Origin: Pandoraea norimbergensis
Lineage (GTDB): Bacteria > Pseudomonadota > Gammaproteobacteria > Burkholderiales > Burkholderiaceae
Reading direction: 5' to 3'
Length of the DNA stretch: 64,000 nt
Assembly: GCF_001465545.3 (NCBI RefSeq)
Contig: NZ_CP013480.3
Location: 248,001 to 312,000, forward strand
The position numbers were made by a program, and so were the translations under genes. The notes under the pieces are model-generated. The model did not search any database. It saw only the letters and a list, made by a program, of their open reading frames with translations, and was not told where the DNA came from. How positions within the stretch are numbered: position 1 is the stretch's first letter; every line of letters starts with the position of its first letter. Below are positions 50,874-60,935 of this stretch, in pieces.

Positions 50874-52268
50874 ATGTCCCAAAGCCTGACCCAACCCATG
50901 CCACCTTCCGCGCCGCTGGCCGATGGACTGAGCGCACGCGCTCGCCGCATCGCCGTGCCGTCCATCCTGCTCGGCACCTTTCTAGGCAATCTCGACGCGT
51001 CCATTGCCAACGTCGCGCTGCCGACCATCGCGCGCGATCTGGTGGCCGACCCGGCGTCGACGGTGTGGGTCGTCAACGCTTATCAACTGATTTTCGCCAT
51101 GGCCGTGCTGCCGCTCGCTGCACTGGGCGAGAAGCTCGGCTACCGGCGCGTGTTTCTGTTCGGTGTGGCCGGTTTCACCGTAGCATCGCTCGGCTGCGCG
51201 CTCGCACCGAATCTGGCGTGGCTGGTGGCGGCGCGTGTCGTGCAGGGCTTGTGCGGCGCATGCATGTCGACCATCGTGCCCGCGCTGTTGCGGATGGTCT
51301 TTCCGCCGAACATGGGCGGTCGCGCGATCTCGTTACTGGCGTTGACCGTCGCGCTCTCGACGGCGGCAGGCCCCAGCGTGGCGGCGGTGATTCTGTCGCT
51401 GGCCGACTGGCGCTGGTTGTTCGCCATCAACCTGCCGATCGGTTTGGCCGCTTTCGTTGCCTCTTCGCGTTTTCTACCGGCGACGCCCGGGGCCGAGCGG
51501 CGGCTCGACGTGCCGGGTGCCTTGCTGAATGCCGTGGCGTTGGCACTCATCATCATCGGGCTGGGGCATGTGGGCGAGGCCGGACACCATGGCGTGGCGG
51601 CGTTGCAGATCGTGCTCGGGCTGGTGGCCGCCGTGATTCTCGTGTGTCATCAGCGTGCCCAGACGTCGCCGTTGCTGCCGCTGGATCTGATGCGCGTGCC
51701 GGTGCTCGCGTTGTCGTCGCTCACGTCGGTTGCCTGTTATATGGCGCAGACGCTCGCGTATGTCGGCATGCCGTTCCTGTTGCAGCACGCGTTCGCGCGC
51801 GGTGAAGCGGTGACGGGCTTGCTGATCACGCCATGGCCGCTGGTGATCGTATTTGTAGCGCCGCTCGCGGGCCGCTGGTCCGACCGCTTCGACAGCGCGC
51901 GCATGAGCGCGCTGGGGCTGGCAGTGTTTGCCGTGGGGCTGGCGTCGCTCGCGTGGCTGCCGGTGGACGCCTCGAACTGGGGCATCGCCGCGCGCATGGC
52001 CGTGTGCGGTATTGGCTTCGGATTCTTCCAGACACCCAACAATCGCATCATCATGATGGGCGCACCGCGCGAGCGCAGCGGGGCAGCCAGCGGGCTGATG
52101 ACGATTGCCCGCACGGTCGGCATGACGCTGGGGGCCGCGCTCGTCGCGTTGCTCTTCGACGTGTATGGCGATGCCGGGGCGCACGCGGCGATGGTGGCAG
52201 CGACGGTGCTGGCGGCGGTGGGCGGTGTGGTCAGTCTGCTGCGGGTGCGGGCGAAGGCTGCCGCGTAG
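50874..52268 (+). CDS. MFS drug/metabolite exporter, DHA2 (14-helix) type
   Basis: A 464-residue major-facilitator protein with about fourteen hydrophobic segments. GTFLGNLDASIANVALPTIARDL at the start and AALGEKLGYRRVFLFG in the first cytoplasmic loop are typical of the EmrB/QacA branch. Such proteins export drugs, dyes or metabolites by proton antiport. The ATG at 50874 (MSQSLTQPMPP) begins the family-length protein; the in-frame sequence upstream includes the possible terminator. It is not obviously linked to the catabolic operon. Confidence 0.85.
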   Translation: MSQSLTQPMPPSAPLADGLSARARRIAVPSILLGTFLGNLDASIANVALPTIARDLVADPASTVWVVNAYQLIFAMAVLPLAALGEKLGYRRVFLFGVAGFTVASLGCALAPNLAWLVAARVVQGLCGACMSTIVPALLRMVFPPNMGGRAISLLALTVALSTAAGPSVAAVILSLADWRWLFAINLPIGLAAFVASSRFLPATPGAERRLDVPGALLNAVALALIIIGLGHVGEAGHHGVAALQIVLGLVAAVILVCHQRAQTSPLLPLDLMRVPVLALSSLTSVACYMAQTLAYVGMPFLLQHAFARGEAVTGLLITPWPLVIVFVAPLAGRWSDRFDSARMSALGLAVFAVGLASLAWLPVDASNWGIAARMAVCGIGFGFFQTPNNRIIMMGAPRERSGAASGLMTIARTVGMTLGAALVALLFDVYGDAGAHAAMVAATVLAAVGGVVSLLRVRAKAAA

Positions 52269-52362
52269 GCGACGTAAGCTGCACAAGGGTTCCGGCTTCT
52301 GACCCTGCTTTCGTCTCTGTCTCTGCCCGCGCTGCCAATCTCGTAAGGCTGGCTGAGTCGAT

Positions 52363-52391
52363 TTGTCAAAGCGGGCCTTGCGCGATAGCAT
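52363..52391 (+). promoter_or_regulatory. sigma-70-type promoter of the HAD-slmA unit
   Basis: TTGTCA and TAGCAT are separated by 17 bases, placing a start point near 52398, about 30 bases before the GTG start of the nucleotidase gene. Confidence 0.5.
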
Positions 52392-52427
52392 CGTGCCTTT
52401 CCGTGGTCTCGCTGCGGTGCCCGCCGG

Positions 52428-53261
52428 GTGCCGCGCTCCCCATTGCCGGTGTCCCCAGTGTCTCCTTCTCACGTACTGAGCCGACGCCGCCGGGCGAACC
52501 GCGCCCGCAGCGAACATGGCGGACGCGGCCCGGTCTGGCTGTTCGATCTCGACAACACCCTGCATCGCGCATCGCACGCGATCTTTCCGCGCATTAACCG
52601 CGCGATGACGGCGTATATCGTCGAAAAGCTGGGCTTGCCGCATGACGAGGCGAACCGCCTGCGGTTTTCCTATACGCAACGATACGGCGCGGTACTGCTC
52701 GGTCTCATCAAGCATCACGCCATCGATCCGCACGACTTTCTGGCACGGGTGCACGAGTTGCCGCCGCTGGCCGAGGTGCTGCGCGCCGAGCGCGGACTCG
52801 GGCGGCTGCTCGCGGGGTTGCCCGGGCGCAAGATTTTGCTGACCAATGCCCCCGCGACTTACGCGATGGCGATCGTCGATGCGTTGGGCATTCGCCGGCA
52901 TTTTGAGCGCTGCGTGAGCATCGAAGACATGGCCGACCGGCACGCGTGGCGCGCCAAACCGGACGCGATCATGCTGCGCCGGTTGCTGGCGCGGGAAGAC
53001 TTGGCGCCGCACCGCACGTGGCTGGTCGAGGACACTCGCTCGCATCTGAAGCACTTGCGGCATTTCGGCATCGGCACCGTATGGATTACGGGGCATCTGC
53101 CGACGAGAAACAGTCACGGCGACGTGATGCCGCGCAGTGGGCGCCCACACTATGTGGATATCAAAGTACAATCTCTGCGCGAGTTACGGGCGCGCCTTGC
53201 GACCGGGGCCGGCGCGAGACGTATCGCCCGGGCCGCCCGACAATCAAATCCCTACCGATAA
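52428..53261 (+). CDS. HAD-superfamily pyrimidine 5'-nucleotidase
   Basis: A 277-residue HAD phosphatase. Motif I is WLFDLDNTLH with both aspartates, motif II KILLTNAP, motif III lysine in WRAKPDAIM, and motif IV WLVEDTRSHL, matching the Sdt1/YjjG-like pyrimidine 5'-nucleotidase group. The expected reaction is dephosphorylation of UMP/CMP-type nucleotides. The GTG start at 52428 fits the promoter just upstream, but in-frame GTGs about 21 bases later are equally possible; the first 30 residues are Ser/Pro/Arg-rich and not conserved. slmA follows 11 bp later. Confidence 0.85.
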   Translation: MPRSPLPVSPVSPSHVLSRRRRANRARSEHGGRGPVWLFDLDNTLHRASHAIFPRINRAMTAYIVEKLGLPHDEANRLRFSYTQRYGAVLLGLIKHHAIDPHDFLARVHELPPLAEVLRAERGLGRLLAGLPGRKILLTNAPATYAMAIVDALGIRRHFERCVSIEDMADRHAWRAKPDAIMLRRLLAREDLAPHRTWLVEDTRSHLKHLRHFGIGTVWITGHLPTRNSHGDVMPRSGRPHYVDIKVQSLRELRARLATGAGARRIARAARQSNPYR

Positions 53262-53271
53262 CGACCAGACG

Positions 53272-53928
53272 ATGCAGCAGGAAAACTCTTCGAGCGGGGC
53301 CGGTTACGGCACCGCCGATGCGCTGGAGGCCGCCCCCGCGCCGGTGAAGACCACTCGCCCCAAACCGGGCGAGCGCCGTGTGCAGGTTCTGCAAACCCTC
53401 GCGGCCATGCTCGAAACGCCCAAGGGCGAGAAGATCACCACGGCCGCGCTCGCCGCGCGCCTGGATGTCTCCGAGGCGGCGCTCTATCGCCACTTCGCGA
53501 GCAAGGCGCAGATGTTCGAAGGGCTCATCGAGTTCATCGAACAGACCATTTTCGGTCTGATCAATCAGATCTCCGCGCAGGATCAGGACGGCGTGACGCA
53601 AGCGCGCGCCATCGTGCTGATGTTGCTTGGTTTCGCCGAGAAGAACCCGGGCATGACCCGCGTGCTCACGGGCGAAGCGCTGGTGGGTGAGCACGAGCGT
53701 CTGCAAGAGCGCATGAACCAACTGCTCGACCGCATCGAGGCGTCGCTGCGCCAGGTGCTGCGTCTGGCGTCCGCACAGGGCACGCTGCCGGAAACGTTCG
53801 ACGCGAACTCGCGGGCCAACCTGCTGGTGTCGTACGTACTGGGCCGCTGGCACCGTTTCGCCAAGAGCGGTTTCAAGCGCACGCCGACCGAAGGCGCCGA
53901 CCCGCAAGTGACGGCGCTGCTGCGCTAA
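53272..53928 (+). CDS. slmA: nucleoid occlusion factor SlmA (TetR family)
   Basis: A 218-residue TetR-type protein that binds chromosomal sites and blocks FtsZ assembly over the nucleoid. The HTH (TTAALAARLDVSEAALYRHFASKAQMFEGLIEFIE, split here for reading) and the C-terminal VLGRWHRFAKSGFKR are SlmA features. The first 35 residues are Ser/Ala-rich and variable. The ATG at 53272 lies 11 bp after the nucleotidase stop, so the two are co-transcribed. A perfect hairpin follows. Confidence 0.92.
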   Translation: MQQENSSSGAGYGTADALEAAPAPVKTTRPKPGERRVQVLQTLAAMLETPKGEKITTAALAARLDVSEAALYRHFASKAQMFEGLIEFIEQTIFGLINQISAQDQDGVTQARAIVLMLLGFAEKNPGMTRVLTGEALVGEHERLQERMNQLLDRIEASLRQVLRLASAQGTLPETFDANSRANLLVSYVLGRWHRFAKSGFKRTPTEGADPQVTALLR

Positions 53929-53939
53929 ATGGCATCCAT

Positions 53940-53961
53940 GGGCGAACGACACCGTTCGCCC
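53940..53961 (+). terminator. hairpin after slmA
   Basis: GGGCGAACG pairs perfectly with CGTTCGCCC around ACAC, 11 bases past the slmA stop. No T-tract follows, so it is a terminator candidate of moderate strength or a 3' stabiliser. Confidence 0.6.
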
Positions 53962-54317
53962 CTGCGTTTGCCCACGTGACCACTGCCGGCACCTGATGCT
54001 CGCTCTCATGTATGGGGCATGTATGTGTCAGGTGTCGATTCCGCAGATTACGTTATACTTTTGCAACTCGTGATGGGCCGCTGCCATGCAGACGGTATCG
54101 TTACGATGACTGGCGCGCCGATTTGGTGACTCGATTGCGGGCGCGCGAGTGGCTTTGACAGGGGCTTGTTCCGTCGAAGGCACTCAATACAAATGCGGCT
54201 AAAGAGGTCGTTCGCGCACCCCGCCCGTTTTTCGTCGACCTTTTTCCCCGCAAAGAACGCCTAAGAAACGCTGCCGTTGTTACGGACAGCGCGACCGGCA
54301 TGTTTCGGACAGGAAAT
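53962..54317. other. 356-bp region upstream of metX, no gene
   Basis: No coding frame is supported. A TATACT -10-like element lies at 54054-54059, without a good -35, and TTGACA occurs at 54156-54161 without a matching -10. I looked for a SAM-type riboswitch here and could not recognise one. Confidence 0.45.
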
Positions 54318-55504
<1,187 letters not shown>

Positions 55505-55508
<4 letters not shown>

Positions 55509-56179
55509 GCCAGTCCACGGAACCGTCCAAGACGCCAACGACCAGCGCGCAAGCCGCACGTCTTGCGGCATCGGGCAATCAGATCACGGCGTCGCTCGCC
55601 GACCGCACCGATTTTCGCGTGATCGCACGCTGGATCGAGCCGGGCTCGCAGGTGCTCGATCTCGGGTGCAGCGACGGCTCGCTGCTGCGCCTGCTGGTCG
55701 ATGAACTCGATGTGAGCGGCTACGGCATCGAGATCGACGATGCGGGCGTGCTGGCTTCGGCCAAGCGGGGCATCAACGTCATTCAGCAGAATATGGAAGG
55801 CGGACTCGCACTGTTCGAAGACAACAGCTTCGACACCGTCATCCTGTCGCAGACGCTGCAAACCATTCACCGCACGGCAGACATTCTGCGCGAGACGGTG
55901 CGGGTCGGCCGCGAAGCCATCGTGTCGTTCCCGAATTTCGGCTACTGGCCGCATCGGCTCTCGGTGTTGCAGGGCCGGATGCCGGTGTCGAAGAGTCTGC
56001 CGTTCCAGTGGCACAACACGCCGAACGTGCGTGTGCTCACGATCAAGGATTTCGAGGCGTTGGCCCCCGAGGTCGGTGTGGAAATTCTGGATCGCGCGGT
56101 GCTGCATAACGGGCGTCTCGTGTCGGTGGGCGCGAACTGGCGTGGTAGTCTTGCGGTCTATCGCGTCAAGCGTTCCTGA
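55505..56179 (+). CDS. metW: methionine biosynthesis protein MetW
   Basis: A 224-residue class I methyltransferase-like protein. The SAM-type motif is [15 protein letters not shown], and [26 protein letters not shown] plus [20 protein letters not shown] are MetW blocks. In relatives MetW binds MetX and is required for methionine synthesis. The start overlaps the metX stop by 4 bases, consistent with coupling. The first 25 residues are Ser/Thr/Ala-rich and variable. Confidence 0.92.
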
Positions 56180-56304
56180 ACCGACGGTTGCGGCGGCGGG
56201 GCGGCGCGCCGGGTGCTCCTGATTCGACGTCGGCAACGATCGACGCACGGGAGCGAGGGGCGGAGGCCGTTCGTCGCGCGCAGCCGGCCCCAATTGTCCT
56301 GTCC

Positions 56305-57588
56305 ATGACCGATTCGATGCCGCCCGACGACGGGCGAGTGTTCCACCCCACGCGGATGATCATCTGCGTGATTCTCGGCTTCACCTCCGGCTTGCCGTTG
56401 TTCATCCTGCTCAATCTCGTGCAGGCGTGGCTGCGCAGCGAGCAGGTGGACCTCAAGGCGATCGGCCTGTTTGCGCTGATTCAATTCCCCTACACATGGA
56501 AGTTTCTGTGGGCACCGCTCATGGATCGCTTCGCGCCGAATCTGTTCGGGTGGAAGCCCGGGCGGCGGCGCGGCTGGATGTTCGTCACGCAGTTGCTAGT
56601 GGCCGGGGCCGTGGCGCTGATGGGGACGTATTCGCCGCAACGCGATCTGATGACGATTGCCGCGCTCGCGGCGGCGCTCGCGTTCTTCAGCGCGAGTCTC
56701 GACATTTGTCTCGATGCCTACCGCCGCGAGTTGCTCTCCGACCGGGAGCAGGGGCTGGGCACGGCGATGCATGTGAACGCCTACAAGGTGGCCGGGCTGG
56801 TACCCGGGTCGCTCGCGCTGATCATGGCCGACCATCTGCCGTGGTCGCAGGTGTTCTTCGTGACGGCAGCGTTCATGCTGCCGGGGCTGGTGATGACGCT
56901 GGTCGTCAAGGAACCGGCCATTCGCGGCACGCCGCCCAAGACGTTGCGCGAAGCGGTGGTCGAGCCGTTCCATGAGTTCGTGACGCGTGGCGGCTGGACG
57001 AAGGCACTGCTGGTGCTCGCGTTCATCTTTCTGTACAAGCTAGGCGATTCGATGGCGACGTCATTGGCGACGTCGTTCTATCTGGATTTGGGTTTCACCA
57101 AGACGCAGATCGGCGTGGTGGCGAAGGCCACGAGCCTGTGGGCGAGTGTGGCAGGCGGGATCATCGGCGGTATCTGGCTGATCAAGCTGGGCATCAATCG
57201 CGGGCTGTGGGTGTTTGGCGTGCTGCAACTGGTGTCGGTGCTCGGCTTTGCGTGGCTGGCGGAGGCCGGTGCCGTGGTGGCAGGACTCGGCGCGGTGATC
57301 GCGTTCGAGGCGTTCACGGCGGGGCTGGGGACGGCGGCATTTACGGCGTACATCGCCCGCACGACGGACCCGCGCTATACCGCCACGCAATTCGCCCTGT
57401 TCACCAGCCTCGCCTCCGTGCCGCGCACGTTTGCGAACGCGGGCACGGGGTACATCGTGGATGGCGTGGGCTGGCTGACGTTCTTCCTGATCTGCACCGT
57501 GCTGGCGGTACCCGGCATGCTGCTGTTGCCGAAGGTCGCCCCGTGGGGCGCAGACGATGACGGCGGCGTCGCTCAGACGCCGCGATAG
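56305..57588 (+). CDS. ampG: AmpG-like muropeptide permease
   Basis: A 427-residue MFS protein with twelve membrane segments and AmpG features: LGFTSGLPLFILLNLVQAWLRSE at the start, FLWAPLMDRF, and SASLDICLDAYRREL. It imports anhydro-muropeptides for cell-wall recycling, which can affect AmpC induction. The ATG at 56305 precedes the first membrane segment by about 14 residues; an upstream in-frame reading adds Arg/Ala-rich sequence. Its 3' end overlaps the convergent gene by 16 bases. Confidence 0.88.
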   Translation: MTDSMPPDDGRVFHPTRMIICVILGFTSGLPLFILLNLVQAWLRSEQVDLKAIGLFALIQFPYTWKFLWAPLMDRFAPNLFGWKPGRRRGWMFVTQLLVAGAVALMGTYSPQRDLMTIAALAAALAFFSASLDICLDAYRRELLSDREQGLGTAMHVNAYKVAGLVPGSLALIMADHLPWSQVFFVTAAFMLPGLVMTLVVKEPAIRGTPPKTLREAVVEPFHEFVTRGGWTKALLVLAFIFLYKLGDSMATSLATSFYLDLGFTKTQIGVVAKATSLWASVAGGIIGGIWLIKLGINRGLWVFGVLQLVSVLGFAWLAEAGAVVAGLGAVIAFEAFTAGLGTAAFTAYIARTTDPRYTATQFALFTSLASVPRTFANAGTGYIVDGVGWLTFFLICTVLAVPGMLLLPKVAPWGADDDGGVAQTPR

Positions 57589-58310
57589 GCCACCTTCTGG
57601 CGCTTGACCACTTGTGTGGCGAAGTCCGCGTCCGGTGGAATCGGTTCCCAGAAGAAATCCCACTGGAAGATCGGAAGGAAGTTGAATTTCTGCGAGCGGA
57701 AGATGCCCCGGTTGCGTTTGAATTCGCTATACCGATCGCCCGCGAACTCCCGGTTCACCGAGGTGAAGGGCAGCAGACGCTCCGCAATGTCCGGAAAATC
57801 GAACGCCGGATATTCCTTCGCGAGCGCCTCCAGCGCGTCGAACTGATCCCGGCCGATGACCTGAATGGCGGTCTCCGGCATGGCGTAGCGCTGGGCCCAC
57901 ATGACATGCCAGCCCGACTCGGTGTCATTGATGAAGTCGACGATCTGCTGGCTCAGCGTGTAGGCATCGGATTCGATGTGAACGATCTTGTCGGCGCCCA
58001 TGGCGCGCGCGAGCGTCACCGAGTGCAGGAAGCTGCGCCACCATCCGGGATAGAGGCTCATGCTCTGACGCCCCAGATTGTTCTCGAAGCGCACGATGGC
58101 GTGCCCGTCGTCATGCGCCGAGAGGTCGCTCCCGGCGGCCACCGTACGGACGATCTCGGATGGCGGAAGATACGGGGAGCCGTCGTCGATCATCACTATC
58201 TTGTCGGCGTGGATCGGTCCGCGCCGGTAGTACTCGAGCCAGCGCCGATAGCGTTGCTTCCAGGCCTGGGCATCTCTCATGTAGCAGGTACAGAACAACA
58301 GGGTCTTCAT
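57573..58310 (-). CDS. conserved hypothetical, glycosyltransferase-like
   Basis: A 245-residue soluble protein. KTLLFCTCYMRD at the N-terminus, DKIVMIDDGSP and ADKIVHIESDAYTL resemble the beta-strand/acidic motifs of GT-A-fold glycosyltransferases, but I cannot place it in a defined family. PIFQWDFFWEPIPPDADF is a distinctive C-terminal stretch. It may act in surface glycan synthesis. It is 12 bp downstream of the exonuclease gene on the same strand, so probably co-transcribed, and its end overlaps the AmpG-like gene. Confidence 0.65.
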   Translation of the reverse strand: MKTLLFCTCYMRDAQAWKQRYRRWLEYYRRGPIHADKIVMIDDGSPYLPPSEIVRTVAAGSDLSAHDDGHAIVRFENNLGRQSMSLYPGWWRSFLHSVTLARAMGADKIVHIESDAYTLSQQIVDFINDTESGWHVMWAQRYAMPETAIQVIGRDQFDALEALAKEYPAFDFPDIAERLLPFTSVNREFAGDRYSEFKRNRGIFRSQKFNFLPIFQWDFFWEPIPPDADFATQVVKRQKVAYRGV

Positions 58311-58321
58311 CGTGCGTTCCG

Positions 58322-59095
58322 TTACAGCGTGTGATCGTAGTCAACGATCAGCGGTGCGTGATCGCTGAACTTGATGTCGCGGAAGACGGACGTGGTTTTG
58401 GCTTTGCCGGCGATACCCGGCGTGGCGATCTGGTAGTCGATACGCCACCCGACGTTCTTCGCATACGCCTGCCCGCGATTGCTCCACCACGTGTATTGCT
58501 CCGCGCGCTGATCCAGCGTGCGGAAGACGTCCACATAGCCGTGGTCGTCGAACAACTGCGTGAGCCACGCGCGCTCTTCCGGCAGGAAACCCGAGTTCTT
58601 CAGATTGCCCTTCCAGTTCTTGATGTCGATTTCCTTGTGCGCGATGTTCACGTCGCCGCACAACACGACTTCGCGCCCGGCGGCCTTCAACGCCAGCAAG
58701 TGCGGCATGAAGTCGGCCATGAAGCGGAACTTGGCCGCCTGACGTTCTTCACCGCTAGAGCCCGACGGGATGTACACCGAGATCACCGACAGATTGCCGT
58801 AGCGCACTTCGACGTAACGCCCTTCGGCGTCGAACTCTTGCTGGCCCCAGCCGATCACGATGTCGTCGGGCTCGCGGCGCACGTACACACCCGCGCCGCT
58901 GTAGCCCTTCTTCTCGGCGTAGTGGAAGTAGCCCTGATAGTCGTGCGGCTTGAGAAAGTCCGGCGTCATGTCCGGCAACTGCGCCTTGATTTCCTGCACA
59001 CACAGAATGTCGGCGTCCTGATTGCCGAACCACTCGAAGAAGCCTTTCTTGGAGGCCGATCGCACGCCGTTCAGATTCGCAGTGATGATGCGCAT
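58322..59095 (-). CDS. xth: exodeoxyribonuclease III
   Basis: A 257-residue AP endonuclease/3'-5' exonuclease for base-excision repair. Catalytic blocks are TANLNGVRSA, VQEIKAQ (metal glutamate), GDVNIAH, NVGWRIDYQIA and FSDHAPL (terminal Asp-His). The ATG at 59095 starts MRIITANLNG as in the family; a reading from 59152 adds 19 unsupported residues. It is upstream of the glycosyltransferase-like gene. Confidence 0.94.
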   Translation of the reverse strand: MRIITANLNGVRSASKKGFFEWFGNQDADILCVQEIKAQLPDMTPDFLKPHDYQGYFHYAEKKGYSGAGVYVRREPDDIVIGWGQQEFDAEGRYVEVRYGNLSVISVYIPSGSSGEERQAAKFRFMADFMPHLLALKAAGREVVLCGDVNIAHKEIDIKNWKGNLKNSGFLPEERAWLTQLFDDHGYVDVFRTLDQRAEQYTWWSNRGQAYAKNVGWRIDYQIATPGIAGKAKTTSVFRDIKFSDHAPLIVDYDHTL

Positions 59096-59185
59096 AGGTG
59101 TCGATATGCCGCGCTCGTCGCGCGGCCGGGGGGAAGAATTTGTAAGCGGCAAGGATACCGCAATCGTTTGATCGCGGGCGGCGGT

Positions 59186-60148
59186 TCAGCGCGCCGGTTG
59201 GCGCCGCGTTGCACCAGCAATGGCCGCTTGTGCCGCCTTGACGTCGCCGTCACCGCCGGGGCCGAGGATGTCGCGCGCGAGTGCGAGCCAGCGCCGCGCC
59301 GCGTGCGAGAGGTACGAGTCGCGCCGCCACGCCATCGCGAGATCCCACGGAATCTCCGGATCGCGAATGTCCGCAATCACAAAGCGTTTCGGATCGAGTC
59401 GCGCGCAGAACGGCTCGGGCAGCAAGGCAATGCCGACGCCGTTATCGACCATCGACGCAATGAAATCCCACTGGCTTGAGCGTCCGGCGATCTTCGGTGT
59501 GAAGCCCGCTCGCCGGCACGCCGCAATCACGAATTCCGACAGCGCGAAGCCTTCGCCGTAAAACACGAACGGCTCGTCGCGAAGCTCGCCCAGCCCGACC
59601 GATGCGCGGCCCTCCCACGACGACTCGCGCGGGGCGATCAACCGCAACTGGTAATGGCACACGGGGAGCACGTCGAGAATTGCCGGGTCGATCGGCAGCA
59701 ACACGGCACCCAGTTCGATGTCGCCTGCCAGCAGCGCTTGTTCGATGGCCCGGGAGCCGGTCTCGAACAACTTCATCTCGATATCCGGATAGTGCTGGTG
59801 AAACGCCCCGATCACCGGGATGAACAGATCGCCCCCCAGTGGCGGAATGCCGATCGACAACTCGCCACGCGCGACCGACTCCAGATCCGACAGCTCCTGT
59901 TGCAGTCGGGCGTAGGCGGCAAGCACGTCCTGACCGCGCTCGAATACCACCCGCCCGGCATCGGTGAGTTGCAGCCGGCGGCCCATGCCGCGCTCTTCTC
60001 GCAACATGAGCGGCGTGCCGAGCTCGTCTTCGAGCGCCTTGACCATTTTGCTCACCGTCGGTTGCGTGACAAAGAGCGCTTCCGCCGCCGCCGTGAAGCT
60101 CTGCTGTCGCACAACTTCCACAAATCCTCGCAAGGCACGCAGTTCCAT
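59186..60148 (-). CDS. LysR-family regulator divergent from cidA (CidR-like)
   Basis: A 320-residue LysR protein with the HTH QQSFTAAAEALFVTQPTVSKMVKALEDEL (split here for reading) and an effector domain about 90-300. It is divergent from a CidA-LrgB pair, the layout of CidR, which activates cidAB in response to acetate/pyruvate overflow in firmicutes. A 7-1-7 palindrome fitting T-N11-A lies between them. The substrate sensed here is unknown. Confidence 0.83.
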   Translation of the reverse strand: MELRALRGFVEVVRQQSFTAAAEALFVTQPTVSKMVKALEDELGTPLMLREERGMGRRLQLTDAGRVVFERGQDVLAAYARLQQELSDLESVARGELSIGIPPLGGDLFIPVIGAFHQHYPDIEMKLFETGSRAIEQALLAGDIELGAVLLPIDPAILDVLPVCHYQLRLIAPRESSWEGRASVGLGELRDEPFVFYGEGFALSEFVIAACRRAGFTPKIAGRSSQWDFIASMVDNGVGIALLPEPFCARLDPKRFVIADIRDPEIPWDLAMAWRRDSYLSHAARRWLALARDILGPGGDGDVKAAQAAIAGATRRQPAR

Positions 60149-60243
60149 TTCGGGGCTCCCGATGGCACCGTTTTGGTGCTAAAGGCCGGAAAGCCCCGTC
60201 AGATAAGGCTTTCTCATGCACTATTAGGGTTAATACTTAAATT

Positions 60244-60258
60244 ATTCCAATTTGGAAT
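60244..60258. promoter_or_regulatory. LysR-type palindrome upstream of cidA
   Basis: ATTCCAA and TTGGAAT are exact inverted repeats around T, embedding a T-N11-A motif, in an AT-rich 80-bp stretch between the LysR gene and cidA. A -10-like TATACT at 60304-60309 would serve cidA. Confidence 0.6.
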
Positions 60259-60346
60259 CGATTTGATAATTGTAATTCATTATATTTATGTTGCAGCGCT
60301 TCCTATACTGCACTCCATGTTGAAGCAAAACCCCAGGGAGAGTGCC

Positions 60347-60805
60347 ATGACCAAGATGATCGCCAGCCGTCTGTATAGCCGCAGCAAGCGCGCCGTGGAC
60401 GTGGTGTGGCAGATCGCCCTGCTCACCGGCATTTACTTGGTGGCGGATGCTGCGGCGCGTCATTTTCATTTGCCCCTGCCGGGTGGTGTGCTCGGCTTGT
60501 TCGCCGTGGTCGGTCTGCTCATGAGCGGTGTGCTCAAGGCCGACAAGATCAAGCGCGGCGCCGACTGGTTTCTGGCCGAGATGATTCTGTTCTTCGTGCC
60601 GATGGTTGCCGCCGTCATGCAATACACCGATCTGCTGCGCCACGAAGGCCTGCAATTGCTCGCCGTGATCGGCGTGGGCACCGTGCTCGTGATGGTCTCG
60701 ACGGCACTGGCCGTGGATCTCGCCTGCCGCGCCGAGCGCCGCATGAAGGCCGCGTTCGTGCGACTCCCGGCACGCCGTGCCGCACACGCCCACGACGTTC
60801 GCTGA
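60347..60805 (+). CDS. cidA: CidA/LrgA family holin-like membrane protein
   Basis: A 152-residue protein with four hydrophobic segments and the CidA/LrgA core LPLPGGVLGLFAVVGLLMSG, ADWFLAEMILFFVPMVAAVMQY. These proteins resemble phage holins and, with an LrgB partner, are linked to murein hydrolase control and to pyruvate/overflow-metabolite transport. AGGGAGAG lies upstream of the ATG at 60347. It is followed by a 7-bp repeat beginning at its stop and then lrgB, 130 bp away. Confidence 0.88.
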   Translation: MTKMIASRLYSRSKRAVDVVWQIALLTGIYLVADAAARHFHLPLPGGVLGLFAVVGLLMSGVLKADKIKRGADWFLAEMILFFVPMVAAVMQYTDLLRHEGLQLLAVIGVGTVLVMVSTALAVDLACRAERRMKAAFVRLPARRAAHAHDVR

Positions 60806-60823
60806 TCGTTGATCGTTGATCGT
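60803..60823. repeat. 7-bp tandem repeat starting at the cidA stop codon
   Basis: TGATCGT occurs three times in tandem, the first copy beginning at the TGA stop of cidA. Degenerate GATCG-like copies continue for about 15 bases. Confidence 0.85.
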
Positions 60824-60935
60824 TGCTAATCGTCGCTGATGGCGCCTGACGGCTCGCTCGCTTCACTTCGTTAGTGGCAGCGGGCGCCGCGGGTGGCGCC
60901 ACAACCCCAGTCTTAACCTCTCGCCGGATACTGTC

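Noticed and set aside
54060..54070. TTTTGCAACTCG upstream of metX as a Zur site
   Set aside because: Only one half of the palindrome is present; the other half is absent and the gene context does not fit.
53962..54317. SAM riboswitch before metX
   Set aside because: I looked for the conserved cores of the common SAM classes and could not find them. A covariance-model search would settle it.
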